From assembly GCA_948847595.1 (NCBI GenBank), contig CAQOGY010000001.1, forward strand, positions 1 to 64,000: 64,000 nucleotides of DNA, written 5' to 3'. Below are positions 51,419 through 60,309 of this stretch, one piece after another. The DNA comes from an uncultured Bacteroides sp. GTDB lineage: Bacteria; Bacteroidota; Bacteroidia; Bacteroidales; Bacteroidaceae. Each line of letters begins with the position of its first letter. Positions within the stretch are counted from its first letter, which is position 1. The translations under genes were made by a program, and so were the position numbers. Below the pieces are notes generated by a model. It was not told where the DNA came from. It saw only the letters and a list, made by a program, of their open reading frames with translations, and ran no database searches.

Positions 51419-54400
51419 ATGAAGAAATACATTTGCCTTTTATTCCTTATACTGATAAACAACCTGCCGGGAGTAGCCGATATAGCTTTCCGACTGAAAA
51501 AACTGCAAGTGGAATATGCGACAACCCCGCTAGGGATTGATGTGGAGAAACCCCGTTTCAGTTGGCAGATGGAAGCGCTTACAGATGAAAGGGGATTGAC
51601 ACAAACAGCCCGCCAGATAATAGTGACTGATGAAGCTGGTACACAAGTATGGGATTCCCGAAAGATTGCCGACGATAAATCATTGAATATCGAATATGCC
51701 GGACTTCCCTTGAAAGCAACTACACGCTATTTATGGACAGTTCGCGTATGGAACAACAAAAATGAGGAAACTTCCGCTTCTTCCTGGTTCGAAACCGGAC
51801 TGATGAGTACCGACCGTACTTATCAGGGATGGAGCGACGCCAAATGGATTGGAGGGGGAGAGGATGACAGGATGTTATACTCCCATTATCTTCCCGTTTT
51901 CAAGTTGAACTTTTCATTGCAGTTGGACAAGATTTCAAGAAGTACCCGTGCCGGATTCATCTATGGAGCCAATGACGAGCGTCTGATGGGGCAAAATAGG
52001 AATCTTTATCACTTGGAGAATAATAAAGACGAATCGTATATAAAGATAGAGTTGGATATTGCTCCTTTGCTTTCCGGTAAGGAAGCCGTACTGAATGTAT
52101 ATAGGACTGGATATCACCCGAATGATAAAAAAGAGGTTCCTTATAAAAGTTTCGCTGTTCCTCTGACAATCATCAATGAGGACAACAAATACGAACGTCA
52201 TCATATAAGCCTTACTTCAGAATTAGGTTTTACACGTTTTTATATAGATAATATCGACAAGGAAATAGGCTCGCTCAACCTGAATCCGTTAGGGCGGGGT
52301 GGTGATTTTATCGCTTTTCCGGTGGTCGGAGATATAGGTTATTCTGTCTCTGCCGGTCAATCCGCTTCCTTTTCAAAGGTAGAAATTGCGAATTTCAGAA
52401 GTCCCTCGAATGTGATAGCGGCAGTGCAGGTTGAAGATTACCGGATAGAAGGTGGTGCTTCCGGTACTCTTAAAACATTTACGCCAAAAGGTCATTCGGC
52501 TCCTATGCTCAGGACGGTCTTTGCCGCTTCAGATGCAAAAATAACTAAGGCGCGTTTATATGTAACATCACGTGGCATCTATGAAATTTATCTGAATGGC
52601 AGACGGATAGGGGATGATTACTTTAATCCCGGACTTACCCAATATAATAAGACTCATTTGTATCAGACGTTTGATGTCACAGAGCATATTCATTCCGGAA
52701 AGAACGCTCTCGGCGCTATATTGTCCGAAGGTTGGTGGAGTGGTGGAGCGACTTTTACAGGGGATAATTGGAATTTCTTCGGCGACTGCCAGTCTATCCT
52801 GGCAAAATTAGTTATCACTTATGTGGACGGACAAGAAAAAGTGATTGTTTCCGACCCATCCACCTGGCAATGTTTCAACAGAGGGCCTGTGCTTTATGGC
52901 AGCTTCTTTCAAGGGGAAGTATACGATGCTTCGAGAGAGGTGGAAATAGAGGGATGGAGTACCCCCGCCTATAATGCATCCGGTTGGCATCCGGCCTGTG
53001 AAGTTACTTTGGACGGTCATATTAGTACGGAAGGAAATCCGAATAAACCGAAAGTGGATGATTACTCTGATTTTGAACTTGTTGGGCAGTTTGGTCAGAC
53101 GGTGAAGGCTATAAAAGAATTGACTGCTCTGTCTGTGGAAGAAGTCCGTCCGGGTGTATTTGTTTATGATATGGGACAGAATATGGCAGGTGTGCCAAAA
53201 ATCAACCTGTCCGGAATGAAGCCCGGAACGAAGATAAATTTGCGTTTTGCGGAAGTGAAATATCCCAATCTTCCGGAGTATGAAAGTAATATCGGCATGA
53301 TAATGCTTGAGAATATCCGTGCAGCTATGGCACAGGATATTTATATAACGAAAGGTGGTGAAGAAACAATCCTTCCCCGGTTTACCTATCACGGTTATCG
53401 CTTTGTAGAAATTACCGGTATTGAAAAAGCATTGCCTGTGGATGCGGTGAAAGGTATAGTACTTAGTTCCATTCACGAGCTTTCTTCTCATTATGAGACA
53501 TCCAATGCGAAAGTAAACAAACTTTGGGAAAATATTACATGGTCTTCGTATGCCAATTTCATGTCTGTCCCTACGGATTGCCCGCAGAGGAATGAACGTT
53601 TGGGTTGGACAGGGGATATTTCCGTCTTTTCCCGAACTGCTACCTATTTGGCAGATGTCTCGCAATTTCTGAGAAGATATCTTCGATCTATGCGAGATGT
53701 GCAGCGCAAGGACGGACGTTTTCCTGACATCGCCCCTTTGGGTGGTGGATTTGGCGGAGTTCTGTGGGGAAGCGCCGGAATCACGGTACCTTGGGAATGT
53801 TACCAACAATATGGAGACAAAACACTGTTGAATGAGCATTATGACTCAATGAAACGGTATATTTCCTACATCCTTAATGAAACAATCGACCCGAAGACGA
53901 ATTTGCTTGTCCAATACAGGGCATGGGGAGATTTAGGTGACTGGTTGGGGCTTGAGGACTCAAAGAATGATAAGTCACTCTTATGGGAAGCTTACTTCCT
54001 CTATGATTTGGAACTGATGAATAAGATTGCAACTGTCTTGGGCAAAACCGCTGACGCTGAATGGTTTCAGAAACTTCATGCTGTTAGAAAAGCTTTCTTC
54101 AACAAAACCTATATACAACCCGGTACCTGCAAAACAGTCTTTTCCGCTTTTATTCCTGAAAAGCAAGGGACATTGGTGGATACACAAACATCCTATGTAC
54201 TTCCATTGGTCTTTGGTATTGTTGAGGAAGATAACAAGCCGCAGTTCATTCATAATTTGATAGAAACAATTCCTTCTTATTCACTCATGACTGGTTTTAT
54301 CGGAACTGCTTGGATTAGCAAAGCATTGTCGGACAATGGCTACAGTGATCTGGCATACAGGCTGTTACAGCAAACCAGTTATCCTTCCTGGCTGTATTCG

Positions 54401-54883
54401 GTAGAGCAGGGAGCTACCACGATATGGGAAAGATTGAACTCCTATACCCACGAAGATGGATTCGGAGGAAATAACCGCATGAACTCCTTCAACCATTATT
54501 CTTTTGGGGCAGTCGGTGCATGGATGTACAACCGTTCTCTAGGAATAGAGCGGGATGAAAACTCCCCCGGATTCAAGCATTTTGTGTTGAGGCCGGAAGT
54601 AGATACGACTGGTGGCATGACTTACGCAAAGGGATATTATGATTCGATGTATGGGCGTATTGAAAGCAGTTGGAAAAAGGAAAACGATGTAGTTACCTAC
54701 CAATTTACAGTTCCTGCCAATACGACTGCTCGGTTATATCTGCCGGCTGTTTCAGTAAAGAAGATAACCGAAGGGAATAAATCTTTAAAGAAGAGCAAAG
54801 GAGTGGAGTATGTCGACATGAAGGATGGAAAGGTGATATTGGAACTTTCGTCAGGTAGTTATTCTTTTGAGATTGGCAAGTAG
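51419..54883 (+). CDS. GH78 alpha-L-rhamnosidase
   Basis: This 1154-aa exported protein has the GH78 layout: N-terminal Ig-like domain (about 25-130), further beta domains including an inserted lectin-like segment (about 150-340), the rhamnosidase N domain (about 375-540), an (alpha/alpha)6 barrel (about 690-1040) and a C-terminal beta-sandwich. The catalytic block reads DCPQRNERLGWTGD: D720 and the general acid E726 keep the usual spacing, and the base E1004 is in GATTIWERL. The residue before the acid, normally Asp (QRDER), is Asn725 here. It releases terminal alpha-L-rhamnose. The large preceding gap with repeats suggests its own transcript; no terminator was found after it. Confidence 0.92.
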   Translation: MKKYICLLFLILINNLPGVADIAFRLKKLQVEYATTPLGIDVEKPRFSWQMEALTDERGLTQTARQIIVTDEAGTQVWDSRKIADDKSLNIEYAGLPLKATTRYLWTVRVWNNKNEETSASSWFETGLMSTDRTYQGWSDAKWIGGGEDDRMLYSHYLPVFKLNFSLQLDKISRSTRAGFIYGANDERLMGQNRNLYHLENNKDESYIKIELDIAPLLSGKEAVLNVYRTGYHPNDKKEVPYKSFAVPLTIINEDNKYERHHISLTSELGFTRFYIDNIDKEIGSLNLNPLGRGGDFIAFPVVGDIGYSVSAGQSASFSKVEIANFRSPSNVIAAVQVEDYRIEGGASGTLKTFTPKGHSAPMLRTVFAASDAKITKARLYVTSRGIYEIYLNGRRIGDDYFNPGLTQYNKTHLYQTFDVTEHIHSGKNALGAILSEGWWSGGATFTGDNWNFFGDCQSILAKLVITYVDGQEKVIVSDPSTWQCFNRGPVLYGSFFQGEVYDASREVEIEGWSTPAYNASGWHPACEVTLDGHISTEGNPNKPKVDDYSDFELVGQFGQTVKAIKELTALSVEEVRPGVFVYDMGQNMAGVPKINLSGMKPGTKINLRFAEVKYPNLPEYESNIGMIMLENIRAAMAQDIYITKGGEETILPRFTYHGYRFVEITGIEKALPVDAVKGIVLSSIHELSSHYETSNAKVNKLWENITWSSYANFMSVPTDCPQRNERLGWTGDISVFSRTATYLADVSQFLRRYLRSMRDVQRKDGRFPDIAPLGGGFGGVLWGSAGITVPWECYQQYGDKTLLNEHYDSMKRYISYILNETIDPKTNLLVQYRAWGDLGDWLGLEDSKNDKSLLWEAYFLYDLELMNKIATVLGKTADAEWFQKLHAVRKAFFNKTYIQPGTCKTVFSAFIPEKQGTLVDTQTSYVLPLVFGIVEEDNKPQFIHNLIETIPSYSLMTGFIGTAWISKALSDNGYSDLAYRLLQQTSYPSWLYSVEQGATTIWERLNSYTHEDGFGGNNRMNSFNHYSFGAVGAWMYNRSLGIERDENSPGFKHFVLRPEVDTTGGMTYAKGYYDSMYGRIESSWKKENDVVTYQFTVPANTTARLYLPAVSVKKITEGNKSLKKSKGVEYVDMKDGKVILELSSGSYSFEIGK

Positions 54884-54930
54884 GATAAATTACTTTTTAC
54901 CCCTGATGCAGATGAGTTATGGAACGGTGA

Positions 54931-55263
54931 TATGCAGAACAAGTAGTGGAGCAGGAATTACTGGGAGCCACTGTAACTTTTGGAGAGAAAAGAATGTTTT
55001 GGGTACGGGATGCACGTAATTCGCAAGCGGAGGTTGATTTTGTTTATAGGTTTAACTCTCATTTATTGCCGATAGAAGTCAAGACCGGGGATAATTCAAA
55101 ATTACGCTCTTTGCATCAGTTTATGAATGACTCGAAAGAGACTGTGGCTTTGCGTCTGTGGAATGGAATTTTATGCTCGGATGTAATCAAACTACCTGAT
55201 GGCAAAAATATACGTTATATAATATACCCTTTTATTACGCAGGACAATTGGAAACATTCTTGA
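54931..55263 (+). pseudogene. C-terminal remnant of a DUF4143-type AAA ATPase
   Basis: About 110 codons (YAEQVVEQELLG ... EVDFVYRFNSHLLPIEVKTG ... LRLWNGIL) match the C-terminal nuclease-like DUF4143 domain of the archaeal-type AAA ATPases common in Bacteroides, with the E-V-D and E-V-K motif kept. The N-terminal ATPase part (about 300 residues) is absent and the frame is closed upstream by several stops (54928 and before), starting only 45 bp after the rhamnosidase stop. A GTG at 54946 could in principle start translation, but this is best read as a truncated relic. Confidence 0.75.
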
Positions 55264-55540
55264 AAAATAGGGTTTCGTTGCAATAGAATGAAGAGTTAAC
55301 CTATTGTAAAGGCGTGGCTGAACCTATATAAATACGTTCTATTTTCAGGGAATTGCCGTTCATTTCTAATAGCTCTGTTACTGCCTGTCGGCTATTTCTG
55401 CTGTATAGTGAATTATTGAGTCTCTTGATTACGAATCGGATACATTATTCAATAGGTGTATAGAGGTTTCTGTTCGTATTTAAATATAGAAACATACATA
55501 AAATGGTCTATTAATATTGCTAATTGAATAAGATTTGAAC
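55264..55540. other. Intergenic region without a recognised gene
   Basis: AT-rich. The minus strand is open without a start codon at 55301-55444 (about 47 codons, ending ERIYIGSATPLQ), which may be another decayed gene end. I found no convincing -7 box for the GH43 gene. Confidence 0.4.
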
Positions 55541-58036
55541 ATGATGAAAAAGTGTATTTTGCTATTCTTGTTTACATTGATGAACTGGTCGTTTTACGCA
55601 CAAGAGTATCCGAAAGTTATTATTCCGGGAGATTATCCTGACCCAAGTATTATACGCGACGGGGAGGATTATTATATGACTCATTCACCGTTCTATTATG
55701 CTCCCGGCTTTTTGATATGGCATTCCCGTGATTTGGTAAACTGGGAACCAGTGTGCCGCGCCCTGACAGATTGGAAAGGTTCGGCTATGGCTCCTGATCT
55801 GGTAAAGTACAAGGATAAGTTCTATATATATTATCCTGCTGCCGGAACTAATTGGGTGATTTGGGCAAATGATATTCAGGGGCCGTGGAGCAAGCCTGTT
55901 GATTTAAAGATTGGGGGGATTGATCCGGGACATATTGCTGACGAAAACGGTAATCGTTATCTGTATGTCAATGAAGGTGAAGTGATTCGTCTGACCGATG
56001 ACGGATTGGCTACTATCGGAGAAAAAAAAGCGGTTTATACCGGTTGGGAATATCCCCAAAAATGGAATACAGAATGTATGTGCCTGGAATCTCCGAAGTT
56101 AAATTACAGAGATGGTTATTATTATATGACTTCCGCCCAAGGCGGGACTGCCGGGCCTGCTACAAGCCACATGGTTGTTGCTGCCCGTTCTAAAAGTCCG
56201 CTCGGACCGTGGGAGAATTCTCCATACAATCCTATTGTACATACTTATAGTTCACGTGATAACTGGTGGTCGAAAGGGCATGGTACACTAATAGATGACA
56301 TAAATGGAAATTGGTGGATTGTGTATCATGCTTATGCGAAAGGTTATCATACCCTAGGACGTCAGACCTTAATTGAACCTATTGAATGGACAACGGATGG
56401 TTGGTACCGTACCAAAACTACTGCTACTCCGATTAGGTCGGATAAACAAATCAAGCATGGAATAGAGTTGTCTGATGACTTTAGCGAAGCAAGTTTAGGA
56501 CTCCAATGGACTTTCTGGAAAGAATATGCCCCGAAATCTTTGACTTTAGATAATGGCACCCTTTGGATAAAGGCTAAGGGAAGTACTCCTGCTAACGGAC
56601 GCCTGCTTCTGACAACTGCCGAAGATAAGAATTATGAAACCCAAGTAGAGATAAATACCGGCAACGGGAATACAGCCGGACTTATCTTATTTTATAATGA
56701 AAAGGCATATGCGGGTGTTGTTTCTGACGGAAAGAAGTTTATTGTATATCAGAATACAAACAAGCAACTGGAATTACCTAATGAGTTGGGTAAACGTTTT
56801 ATTGCTAAAATCCATAATCAGGGTAACAATCTGCGTATAATGGTGAGCAAAGATAGTAAGGAGTGGATTACCCTTGCGGAAAAAGTTGATGTGTCACAAA
56901 TGCACCACAATAATTATCATGGCTTCTATGCCTTGCGTATAGGATTGTTGTCTGCCGGAAAGGGAGCTGCCGGATTTAAACAGTTCCGATATAAGAATGC
57001 CATTCCACGGGAAAAAGACATGAGTGCTTATCTCATGGTATTCCACAAGGACGAGACACATGGGCTTTATATGGCTATCAGTCGTGACGGTTATACATTT
57101 ACGGCATTGAATGATGCAGAGCCGGTTATTGCCGGAGATACGATTGCTTGTCAGAGAGGTATTCGCGATCCGCATATTTATCGTGGACCGGATGGCGCTT
57201 TTTATTTGGCAATGACAGACTTGCACGTATTTGCAAAACGTGACGGCTATCGGGAGACTGAATGGGAACGTGATGGGAAAATGTATGGTTGGGGAAATAA
57301 CCGTGGACTCGTGTTGATGAAATCATGGGATTTGGTTAACTGGAAACGTGCGAATATCCGTTTTGACAAGTTAACGGCAGGATTGAGTGAAATAGGTTGT
57401 GCATGGGCTCCGGAAGTAACATATAATGAAAAGCAAGGAAAACTGATGATTTATTACACGATGCGTTTTAGAAATGAAGCGAACAAACTGTATTATGTAT
57501 ATGTAAATGATGACTTTGATACCATTGAAAGTTTGCCGCAGATTTTGTTTGAATATCCTAATGAGGATGTTTCTGCTATTGATGGAGACATCACGAAAGT
57601 GGGGGATAAATATCACTTGTTTTATGTCGCCCACGATGGGACGGCAGGAATCAAGCAAGCAGTTTCGAATCGTGTGAATGGGGATTATGAGTATGACCCG
57701 CGCTGGTATGATTTTGAGCCTAAAGCTTGTGAGGCTCCTACTGTATGGAAGCGCATCGGTGAAGATAAATGGGTATTGATGTATGATGTATATAGCGTGA
57801 CCCCTCACAATTTCGGTTTTATTGAAACATCGGACTTTGCGAACTTTAAAAACTTGGGACGTTTCAATGAAGGAGTAATGAAAACTACTAATTATAGTGC
57901 TCCCAAACATGGTGCAGTCATCCATCTGACTGCTGAAGAAGCTGATAAACTCGAGAAATATTGGCAGAAGAATAAAAGGAAATTTGTACCTATGACATCT
58001 GTCGAAGTTGCACAAAACAACAGGAACGGCGAATGA
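55541..58036 (+). CDS. Tandem GH43 family protein (two propellers)
   Basis: This 831-aa exported protein (signal ending SFYAQ) contains two GH43-type five-bladed propellers. The first (about 25-310) has base D34 in DYPDPS, a DPGH segment and acid E183 in CLESPKL, and is followed by a beta-sandwich (about 315-485) of the type found at the end of GH43 xylosidases. The second (about 490-800) has D543 in IRDPHIY, IDGDI and E731 in CEAPTVWK, so both appear catalytically complete. GH43 enzymes remove arabinofuranose, xylose or galactofuranose. The start is ATG 55541 (ATG 55544 also possible). It faces the hexuronate operon and ends at a strong terminator. Confidence 0.88.
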   Translation: MMKKCILLFLFTLMNWSFYAQEYPKVIIPGDYPDPSIIRDGEDYYMTHSPFYYAPGFLIWHSRDLVNWEPVCRALTDWKGSAMAPDLVKYKDKFYIYYPAAGTNWVIWANDIQGPWSKPVDLKIGGIDPGHIADENGNRYLYVNEGEVIRLTDDGLATIGEKKAVYTGWEYPQKWNTECMCLESPKLNYRDGYYYMTSAQGGTAGPATSHMVVAARSKSPLGPWENSPYNPIVHTYSSRDNWWSKGHGTLIDDINGNWWIVYHAYAKGYHTLGRQTLIEPIEWTTDGWYRTKTTATPIRSDKQIKHGIELSDDFSEASLGLQWTFWKEYAPKSLTLDNGTLWIKAKGSTPANGRLLLTTAEDKNYETQVEINTGNGNTAGLILFYNEKAYAGVVSDGKKFIVYQNTNKQLELPNELGKRFIAKIHNQGNNLRIMVSKDSKEWITLAEKVDVSQMHHNNYHGFYALRIGLLSAGKGAAGFKQFRYKNAIPREKDMSAYLMVFHKDETHGLYMAISRDGYTFTALNDAEPVIAGDTIACQRGIRDPHIYRGPDGAFYLAMTDLHVFAKRDGYRETEWERDGKMYGWGNNRGLVLMKSWDLVNWKRANIRFDKLTAGLSEIGCAWAPEVTYNEKQGKLMIYYTMRFRNEANKLYYVYVNDDFDTIESLPQILFEYPNEDVSAIDGDITKVGDKYHLFYVAHDGTAGIKQAVSNRVNGDYEYDPRWYDFEPKACEAPTVWKRIGEDKWVLMYDVYSVTPHNFGFIETSDFANFKNLGRFNEGVMKTTNYSAPKHGAVIHLTAEEADKLEKYWQKNKRKFVPMTSVEVAQNNRNGE

Positions 58037-58055
58037 TGGAGCATTCCGTTAGTAG

Positions 58056-58099
58056 GAAAGCAGTCTTTCACCTTTCTGAAAAGACTGCTTTCTGTTTTT
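58056..58099. terminator. Terminator between the PUL and the hexuronate operon
   Basis: A 13-bp stem (GAAAGCAGTCTTT at 58056-58068 with 58080-58092) is followed by TGTTTTT. It lies between convergent genes and may act on both strands. Confidence 0.85.
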
Positions 58100-58147
58100 A
58101 TAGCCGAGGATTTCCTTAATGCATAACGAATACTCGGACTTTTTTAT

Positions 58148-59335
58148 TTATAGTTTTATCTGTCGTCCTTTCTCATCATCCACCACAGCCATCATCCCTT
58201 CCACTTGTGCCAGAGCCAACATACGCCCGTGGAAAGAATATCCCGGATTATATCCTTTATCTTCGTCTCCAAGCATCATTCGTCCATGGTCTACACGCAT
58301 GGGCAGTCCCGGATTTTCCTTTTCAAAGATACGGATAAGGTCAATCAAATGTCCCCGTCCTGTGAGATGGGAACTTTCAATGAAGTTTCCGCCCGGCATG
58401 GCAGCCGTGCTACGTAAATGTACAAAGTGGGTGCGTCTGGCAAATTTCTTTGCCAGTTCACGGGTATCGTTATGTTCACCTGCACTCAAAGAACCTGCAC
58501 AGAAAGTCAGTCCGTTATGTGGATTATCTACGGCATTCAGGAACCATTCAATATCACTTTCATTGGTGACAATGCGTGGTAATCCCAGGACTTGGAATGG
58601 CGGGTCGTCAGGATGTACGCACATATTAATTCCATATTCTTCGCATACAGGCATGATTGCAGATAAGAAATAACGCATATTTTCACGCAAAGCATCCCGG
58701 TCTATATCTTTGTACAAAGTAAGTAACCGCTTGAAGATGGAAACCGGATTTTTGTCCCCTTCTTTGATATTACCATTGACAAAACCTTGAGTCTTGACAA
58801 TGATGGTATCAATCAGGGCGTCTTTCTCTGCATCTGTGATTACCTTATTCAACTCGGCAACTTTCTGAAGTTCTTCTTCAGTATAATCTTTTTCTGCTCC
58901 TTCACGTTCCAGGATTCGGATATCGAAATAAGCAAAACGGATACGGTCGTAATAAAGTGAACTGGTTCCGTCCGGCCAAGGGTGTTGCAAGTCTGTACGT
59001 ATCCAGTCGATAACGGGCATGAAGTTATAACACACTGTCCTTATGCCGCATTTACCCAAATTGGCAAGGCTTACTTTGTAGTTTTCAATCAACTGTTCAC
59101 GTTCCGCTCCTGCGTATTTGATTGCTTCGCATACAGGAAGACTTTCCACTACCGACCAACGCAAGCCGTATGATTCGATGTATGATTTCAAATCATTAAT
59201 AGCTTCCATTGTCCATATTTCACCGTTCGGTACATCATGCAGGGCAGTGACAATTCCTTCTACCCCTATCTGTCGGAGCATCGGCAGGGTTATCTTGTCC
59301 TTTTTGCCGAACCATCTCCATGTCTTTTCCATCAT
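58148..59335 (-). CDS. uxuA: Mannonate dehydratase
   Basis: This 395-aa cytoplasmic enzyme converts D-mannonate to 2-keto-3-deoxygluconate in glucuronate breakdown. UxuA signatures are clear: MEKTWRWFGKKDKITL at the start, CYNFMPVIDWIRTDL, the metal-ligand region NMCVHPDDPPF, FCAGSLSAG, HLRSTAAMPGGNF and MRVDHGRMML. Length is normal for UxuA. It is the second gene of a minus-strand operon, 39 bp after the SDR gene that would supply mannonate, and converges on the PUL. It links the lyases and hydrolases of the PUL to central metabolism via KDG. Confidence 0.95.
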   Translation of the reverse strand: MMEKTWRWFGKKDKITLPMLRQIGVEGIVTALHDVPNGEIWTMEAINDLKSYIESYGLRWSVVESLPVCEAIKYAGAEREQLIENYKVSLANLGKCGIRTVCYNFMPVIDWIRTDLQHPWPDGTSSLYYDRIRFAYFDIRILEREGAEKDYTEEELQKVAELNKVITDAEKDALIDTIIVKTQGFVNGNIKEGDKNPVSIFKRLLTLYKDIDRDALRENMRYFLSAIMPVCEEYGINMCVHPDDPPFQVLGLPRIVTNESDIEWFLNAVDNPHNGLTFCAGSLSAGEHNDTRELAKKFARRTHFVHLRSTAAMPGGNFIESSHLTGRGHLIDLIRIFEKENPGLPMRVDHGRMMLGDEDKGYNPGYSFHGRMLALAQVEGMMAVVDDEKGRQIKL

Positions 59336-59374
59336 AGTCTTTTTTTCTCTTTATTACAGGCTATTATTTATTAC

Positions 59375-60190
59375 TTAAACTCCGCTGAATGCACTGAAAC
59401 CACCGTCGATAGGCAGCATTGCTCCGGTTACGAAACTGGCGGCTTCACTACACAGGAAATGCACCGCACCATTCAACTCTTTAATGTCACCGAAACGTTT
59501 CATCGGAGTTTTAGCCAATACTTTCTTGCTTCTGTCTGTCAATGAGCCGTCAGGGTTGATGAGTACACGACGGTTTTGGTCGCCGATAAAGAAGCCCGGT
59601 GCGATAGCGTTTACACGGATACCATCACCGTATTTCAGTGCCATTTCGCTTGCCAGCCATTGAGTGAAATTGGCTACGGCAGTTTTGGCAGCCGAATATC
59701 CCGGTACACGGGTGATAGCACTGTATGCTGCCATTGAGGATACATTAATGATACATCCTTTACCCTGCTTAGCCATTACCTTGCCAAATATCATAGACGG
59801 ATATACTGTTCCGTTCATATTCAGATTAGTTACTTTCTCCCAACAGGAGATATCCATGTCATAAAAATGTTGTTCCGGTTCAAGAGTGGCTCCCGGCATA
59901 TTGCCACCGGCAATATTCAGCAGAATATCAATCCGTCCCCATTTGGCTACGATTTCTTCGGCTACTTTTTCCAAGCTAGAGATGTCAAGGACATTGCCGA
60001 TGATACCGATTACATCGTCACCATATTGTTTGAGTTCAGCTACACGGTTGTCCAGTTGCTCCTGACGAATGTCAATAGCTACTACTTTTGCTCCCTGCTG
60101 TACAAAGTGTTGGGCGATATTTCCACCCAGTACACCACCTGCTCCGGTAATAACAGCAACTTTACCGGCAATACTAAATAATTCGTTCAT
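59375..60190 (-). CDS. SDR-family oxidoreductase, probable D-mannonate oxidoreductase (fructuronate reductase)
   Basis: This 271-aa short-chain dehydrogenase has the nucleotide-binding TGAGGVLGG motif (about residues 14-22), NIAGG in place of NNAG, an active-site serine in NVSSMAAYS and YSAAK (Tyr and Lys of the catalytic set). The chain ends LPIDGGFSAFSGV. Its position directly before uxuA indicates the fructuronate to mannonate step; it is an SDR, not a homologue of the E. coli UxuB fold. The frame opens at 60244, but ATG 60190 starts the SDR domain and lies 30 bp downstream of the -7 box at 60221-60228 (minus). Confidence 0.88.
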   Translation of the reverse strand: MNELFSIAGKVAVITGAGGVLGGNIAQHFVQQGAKVVAIDIRQEQLDNRVAELKQYGDDVIGIIGNVLDISSLEKVAEEIVAKWGRIDILLNIAGGNMPGATLEPEQHFYDMDISCWEKVTNLNMNGTVYPSMIFGKVMAKQGKGCIINVSSMAAYSAITRVPGYSAAKTAVANFTQWLASEMALKYGDGIRVNAIAPGFFIGDQNRRVLINPDGSLTDRSKKVLAKTPMKRFGDIKELNGAVHFLCSEAASFVTGAMLPIDGGFSAFSGV

Positions 60191-60220
60191 GGTTCTATCA
60201 AATGTTTTTATGAATTGATG

Positions 60221-60228
60221 CAAAAATA
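60221..60228 (-). promoter_or_regulatory. -7 box of the hexuronate operon
   Basis: The minus strand reads TATTTTTG, a perfect TAnnTTTG match, 30 bp upstream of the SDR start. The -33 box is not clear. It shares the 119-bp divergent region with the AraC regulator. Confidence 0.5.
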
Positions 60229-60276
60229 GCGGGTTTTTACACATGCTATGATGCGTATATTTGCAAGATATTTACT

Positions 60277-60284
60277 TATCTTTG
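60277..60284 (+). promoter_or_regulatory. -7 box of the AraC regulator gene
   Basis: TATCTTTG is a perfect -7 box 25 bp before ATG 60310. A second match, TATATTTG, lies at 60256-60263. Confidence 0.5.
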
Positions 60285-60309
60285 CAAAAGTGGTTTAGAA
60301 ATAAGATTT

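Noticed and set aside
52808..53839. Long minus-strand open frame opposite the rhamnosidase gene.
   Set aside because: Antisense shadow of the GH78 catalytic region.
55301..55444. Minus-strand open stretch of about 47 codons that could be a decayed gene end.
   Set aside because: No start codon in a sensible place and no family recognised; listed only as part of the intergenic region.
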